Of a stretch of 64,000 bases of DNA, positions 60,901 through 64,000 are shown piece after piece; positions within the stretch are counted from its first letter, which is position 1, and each line of letters starts with the position of its first letter. The stretch is from Yamagishiella unicocca. Lineage: Eukaryota; Chlorophyta; Chlorophyceae; Chlamydomonadales; Volvocaceae. The stretch lies in assembly GCA_003116995.1 (NCBI GenBank), contig BDSL01000072.1, forward strand, positions 434,001 to 498,000, in the 5' to 3' direction. The position numbers were made by a program, and so were the translations under genes. The notes below the pieces were generated by a model. It searched no databases and was not told where the DNA came from. It saw only the letters and a list, made by a program, of their open reading frames with translations.

Positions 60901-63900
60901 GGCGATGTCCGGCGCGTAGGTTCCAGGGGAGACGGTCGGCGTGGCGGCGGCGGCGGCGTTCCTGGCGGCATCGGCGAAGACCGACCTGACCAGATCCCCT
61001 CCTAGCTCCGGCCCGTGCGTCAGGCGCTGCTCCACCAGAACAGGCGGCGGCGATGGCGGCGACGGCGGCGACGACGAGCCCGTGGACAGCGATGGCGAGG
61101 GCTGGCGGCTGGCGGCGGCGGCGAACGGACTCGAGCGGCCGGAGGTCGTCATCGGCTGCGTCGAAGACGGTGATGGCGAGTACGGCGGCGGCGTCGGCGG
61201 CGGCGGGTAGCGAGGCTCGGGGGAGAGTAGCGGCGGCGGCGGCGCCGTCGGAGGGCGGCCGCTACTGCCGGCGGCCGTTAGGCCGCCGATGGGCTGCGGC
61301 GGCGGCTCAACCCGACCGCCGTCGCCGCCGGCGGCGGCGACGGCGCCGCCGCCGCTCCCCGCGGCCAGCAGTGAGGGTGAGGCCCCCGGGGAGCCTTGGT
61401 CCCCGCCGCCGCCACTGCCGTAGCTGCTGTTGCTACCGGCGCCGCCGCCTCCCCCCACATGTACGGCTGGCAGGTTGAAGTCCCAGTTCAGGACGCCGGA
61501 CATGTAGCTGCGTAGGTACGGCGGTACGACGGGGGACGAGGGGGAGAGCCGGGGGGGAGAGGGCGGCGATAGGTCAGCGGTGTACGGAGGCGGTGTGGCC
61601 GGGGTTGGTTTTTAGGTTATGGTACGGCAAGGTACGGGGTGCGGTAATGTGTGGGATGCCGGGCTTTGTTTGATGTGGGTCGGGATGGAGGGGTGGAGCC
61701 GAATGATGCGCAGCCCCCCACCATTCCACCCCCGCAGCGGCCCCCCTTCCAATCGCTCCTGCGTCCCCTCAAAAGTGCTCTTCGAGAGCCGGCGACCAGC
61801 ACCCGCAAGCAGCCGCCGAGGCCACAAGCAGTCCCATACTTCCGATTCCCTAATGATCCCAATCCCGCTTTTCGCAGCAGGCCTAATCCCGCTTTTCGCG
61901 GCAGGCCTCAACCCTCCCGCCCCTTGCAGGGGTGCCGACGCACCCAGCTACCCAGCCCTCGCTACCCGCACCCTACATGCCTGTCTGTCTCCAAACGGGT
62001 TTACAACTCGTACATGCCTCCCTGCCCGCACCCCCCCTCCCTCCCTGCCCGCACCCTCCGTCCCTCCCTGGACCCTCCCGCCCCACCTGGCCCGGCTGCG
62101 CAGCTCCCTGCTGTGCGCCTGCTGGGTGGGCACCCTGCCTCCGAAACCCGCCCGCAGCTGCCGTACTCGCTCGGTGAGTGGCGGCAGGCCTGCCGCGCAG
62201 ACGACGGTGGCAAGGACGGGGCGGGCAACCGATTTGTGGGTTTAGGGTTAATCCGGCAGTGTGGCGGCAACCGCACATCCCTCACCAAACGACACCCTCA
62301 ACAGCAGCGGCATCCCCCCAAAACCCTAAAACCCCAAAACCCTAAAACCCTAAAACCCACCCGCCAGCAGGTGTTTCACGATGTACGCCTTATCCCGGGC
62401 CTGCTGCCTGAAGAAGCGGTGCTCGAGCAGCTGCCGCGCGGAGGGGCGTTTGAGGGGCTCCTTCTGCAGGCACAGCGCCACCACCTCACGCATGGACCTG
62501 CGGCCCCACCCGAGGGCGCGGGGGAGGGGGGGGGTTACAGTAAAAGAACCGGTAACGCGACTGGGGAAACGTAGCGGGTGCATAGCCGGGGGGGGAGGGG
62601 AGGAGAGGGGGCGGGGAGGGGAGCGGAGGGAAGTAGTAGTTACTGGCACAGCGGGCTAGTGACCGTTACAGTGGGCTCCAGGCCAGAAGCAAGTGCTGAC
62701 GCGGTTTTGGGTGGCTGACAACGGAAGCTTAAGGACAACGCCCACCCCACAAGCGTGCGCCTCCGACGTTCAGTGACCAAACCCCAGCCTCAATTGAACT
62801 GACAAGGGCGCCACCTCGCACCACACTCGCCGACCACATCGACCGCACCGGCCCTCGTACGTCGTACATCGTACATCGTACATCGTACATCTTCCCCCCG
62901 TCTGCCCGCTCACTTGGAGTAGGTTCGCTGCCCCACCCTGTCCTCCAGCTGCGGGGGCGGGTTCTGCAGCGTCATCATCAGGACCTGCGGCAGGTGGCAG
63001 GACAGGTGGGGGGGGGGGCAAGGGGGGTTACAATAAAAGAAACGGCAACGCGACTGGGGAAATGTACTGGGTGCATAGCCTTCGGATACCGGGTTGCAAG
63101 GGGGGTTAGGGCATAAACACGCGGTCGCACGACGTGGGTAGGACAGCTAGCACATTGTCTGCGGACACATGGCGGCGGGCGCATGCTGGAGTTGCGAGGG
63201 GGGAGGGAGGAGGAGGAGGGGGGGCGAGCGGGCAATTGAGGCAGGGCGAAGAGGGGCCCCAGGGTAGGTGAGGGTAGGTGAGGGAGGCCCGCTGGACCTC
63301 GGCCGCCAGCGTCATGCAAAGGAGGTGAGGGCGTATCAACCTCGATGCTGTCTTGGTATCAGCAGCGGAAGCCTTGGAATGCCTGGCTGCTGGAGAGAAG
63401 GGCGTATCTAGCAGACCATGCACGGCGTTACGATACGCTGACAAGGCATGCTCACCACTTGGCGCCTCCCTACCGCCACTGCAGCACCACTGCACCCGAC
63501 TGTACCCGTTACAACAACCAGCCTGGCCCGGTGCCGCAACCCCATACCACCCTCACCAACCGACCACTGTACCATGACCACCACCGCCACTACCACCATT
63601 ACCACCACCACCGCCCCCGACAGCACCACCACCACCACCACCACCCTACCCCCACCCCGCCCCCCCATCACCGCCCCCCGCCCCCAGCAGCACCACCACC
63701 ACCACCACTTTTGGTCTGGAACCCACTGTAACCGTTACAACCACCACCACCACCCCGCCCCCGGCAGCACCCCCGCCCCCTCCCGGCACGCCCCGGTGCC
63801 GGCGCATCACCTTGAGCGGCGGCATCTTGGCGAACGGCGCCGACCCGTGGGCCATTTCCAGCAGCGTTATGCCGAAGGACCAGATGTCGGCCCGGTCGTT

Positions 63901-63912
63901 GTAGGCGCTCTC
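57902..63912 (-). CDS. STE20-family protein kinase (SPAK/OSR1-like) with very long tail, partial at window edge
   Basis: Six exons are visible: 63912-63811, 62984-62914, 62497-62361, 62189-62087, 61507-60535 and 60202-57902. They total 3687 nt (1228 residues plus stop). The N-lobe and catalytic loop lie beyond 64000. The visible kinase part is [18 protein letters not shown] (subdomain IX), [19 protein letters not shown], then [20 protein letters not shown] (subdomain XI) and EHRFFRQQA. After the kinase come [16 protein letters not shown] and [15 protein letters not shown], the segment found in plant SPAK/OSR1-like kinases (VKTILDGLPPL..., ...SAWNFNLEDL). The remaining ~1080 residues are disordered: Gly/Ser/Pro/Ala runs, a Glu-rich run (about 59450-59540) and Gln runs. 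A LRKGRFQV motif lies at the junction of the last two exons, and the protein ends [12 protein letters not shown]. These kinases act in osmotic or light-signalling cascades. The substrate is unknown. Confidence 0.85.
62531..62592 (+). repeat. Dispersed intronic motif D2, copy 2
   Basis: GGGTTACAGTAAAAGAACCG, then gtaacgcgactggggaaacgtagcgggtgcatagc-type sequence. It is nearly the same as 63027-63081 and related to 15783-15832. It lies in the kinase intron 62498-62913. Confidence 0.75.
62660..62692 (+). repeat. Dispersed repeat D4, short copy
   Basis: CGTTACAGTGGGCTCCAGGC followed by cagaag, the same core as 44741 and 43110. It lies in a kinase intron. Confidence 0.5.
62858..62893. repeat. 8-bp microsatellite (CGTACATC)n
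   Basis: About four copies just downstream (in transcript order) of the kinase exon ending at 62914. Confidence 0.85.
63016..63085 (+). repeat. Dispersed intronic motif D2, copy 3
   Basis: GGGTTACAATAAAAGAAACG, then gcaacgcgactggggaaatgtactgggtgcatagc-type sequence, in the kinase intron 62985-63810. It is about 90 percent like 62525-62592 by eye. Confidence 0.75.
63570..63765. repeat. CAC-rich low-complexity tract
   Basis: Runs of CAC/ACC triplets with interspersed CCC, inside the large kinase intron. It includes a minus-strand match to the D4 core near 63706-63735. It is noncoding in this model, although plus frames are open. Confidence 0.85.
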
Positions 63913-63919
63913 CTGGGGG

Positions 63920-64000
63920 TTCGGGGGCAGGTCGGGGGGCAGGTCGGAGGGCAGGTCGGAGGGCAGGTCGGAGGGCAGGTCGGAGGGCAGGTCGGAGGGC
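63920..64000. repeat. 12-bp tandem repeat at window edge
   Basis: About six copies of GGCAGGTCGGAG running into the end of the window, immediately upstream (in transcript order) of the acceptor of the kinase exon at 63912. Confidence 0.9.

Overview
The window is nuclear DNA from a eukaryote, most likely a chlorophycean (Chlamydomonas/Volvox-type) green alga. This rests on what I can see: very high GC, many short GT-AG introns with C/T-rich acceptors, TGTAA (not AATAAA) 3' end signals, long Ala/Gly/Pro/Gln runs in proteins, abundant minisatellites, and plant-lineage genes (plastid-type N-acetylglutamate kinase, organellar-type MutS2, TSO1/CPP-type CXC factor). No prokaryotic, viral or organellar gene order is present. 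No tRNA, rRNA or CRISPR was seen. The species is not determined.

Layout, left to right. (1) 705-2459 (-): Arg/Ser/Glu-rich disordered protein. (2) 2.5-5.7 kb: no gene, with a 0.67 kb minisatellite. (3) 5713-7051 (+): secreted Cys-rich protein, 3 exons. (4) 7939-18170 (-): MutS2 with Smr tail, 20 exons. (5) 19503-~24268 (-): START-type lipid-binding protein, 6 exons. (6) 25366-29377 (+): N-acetylglutamate kinase, 7 exons, divergent from (5). (7) 30111-41453 (+): ~2836-residue Tudor/PWWP-like plus CID (RPR) protein, HUA2-like, 8 exons. (8) 41.5-46.0 kb: gene-poor, with dispersed repeats. (9) 46046-49144 (-): class I SAM methyltransferase, 7 exons. (10) 49753-56148 (-): CXC-domain transcription factor, N-terminus unresolved. 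(11) 57902->64000 (-): STE20/SPAK-OSR1-like kinase with a giant C-terminal tail, cut by the window edge.

Exon models were built by hand from splice consensus, reading phase and family similarity. Each complete model sums to a multiple of three, which is a useful internal check but not proof. The genes do not form one pathway. They cover arginine biosynthesis (NAGK), organelle DNA maintenance (MutS2), transcription/RNA processing (HUA2-like, CXC), signalling (kinase), lipid binding (START) and methyl transfer.

The most unusual content is in the introns. Short dispersed elements with imperfect inverted ends recur in introns of several unrelated genes here. Several introns also hold minisatellites, and one MutS2 exon/intron boundary is duplicated in inverted orientation in the preceding intron. 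These are the best candidates for something undescribed.
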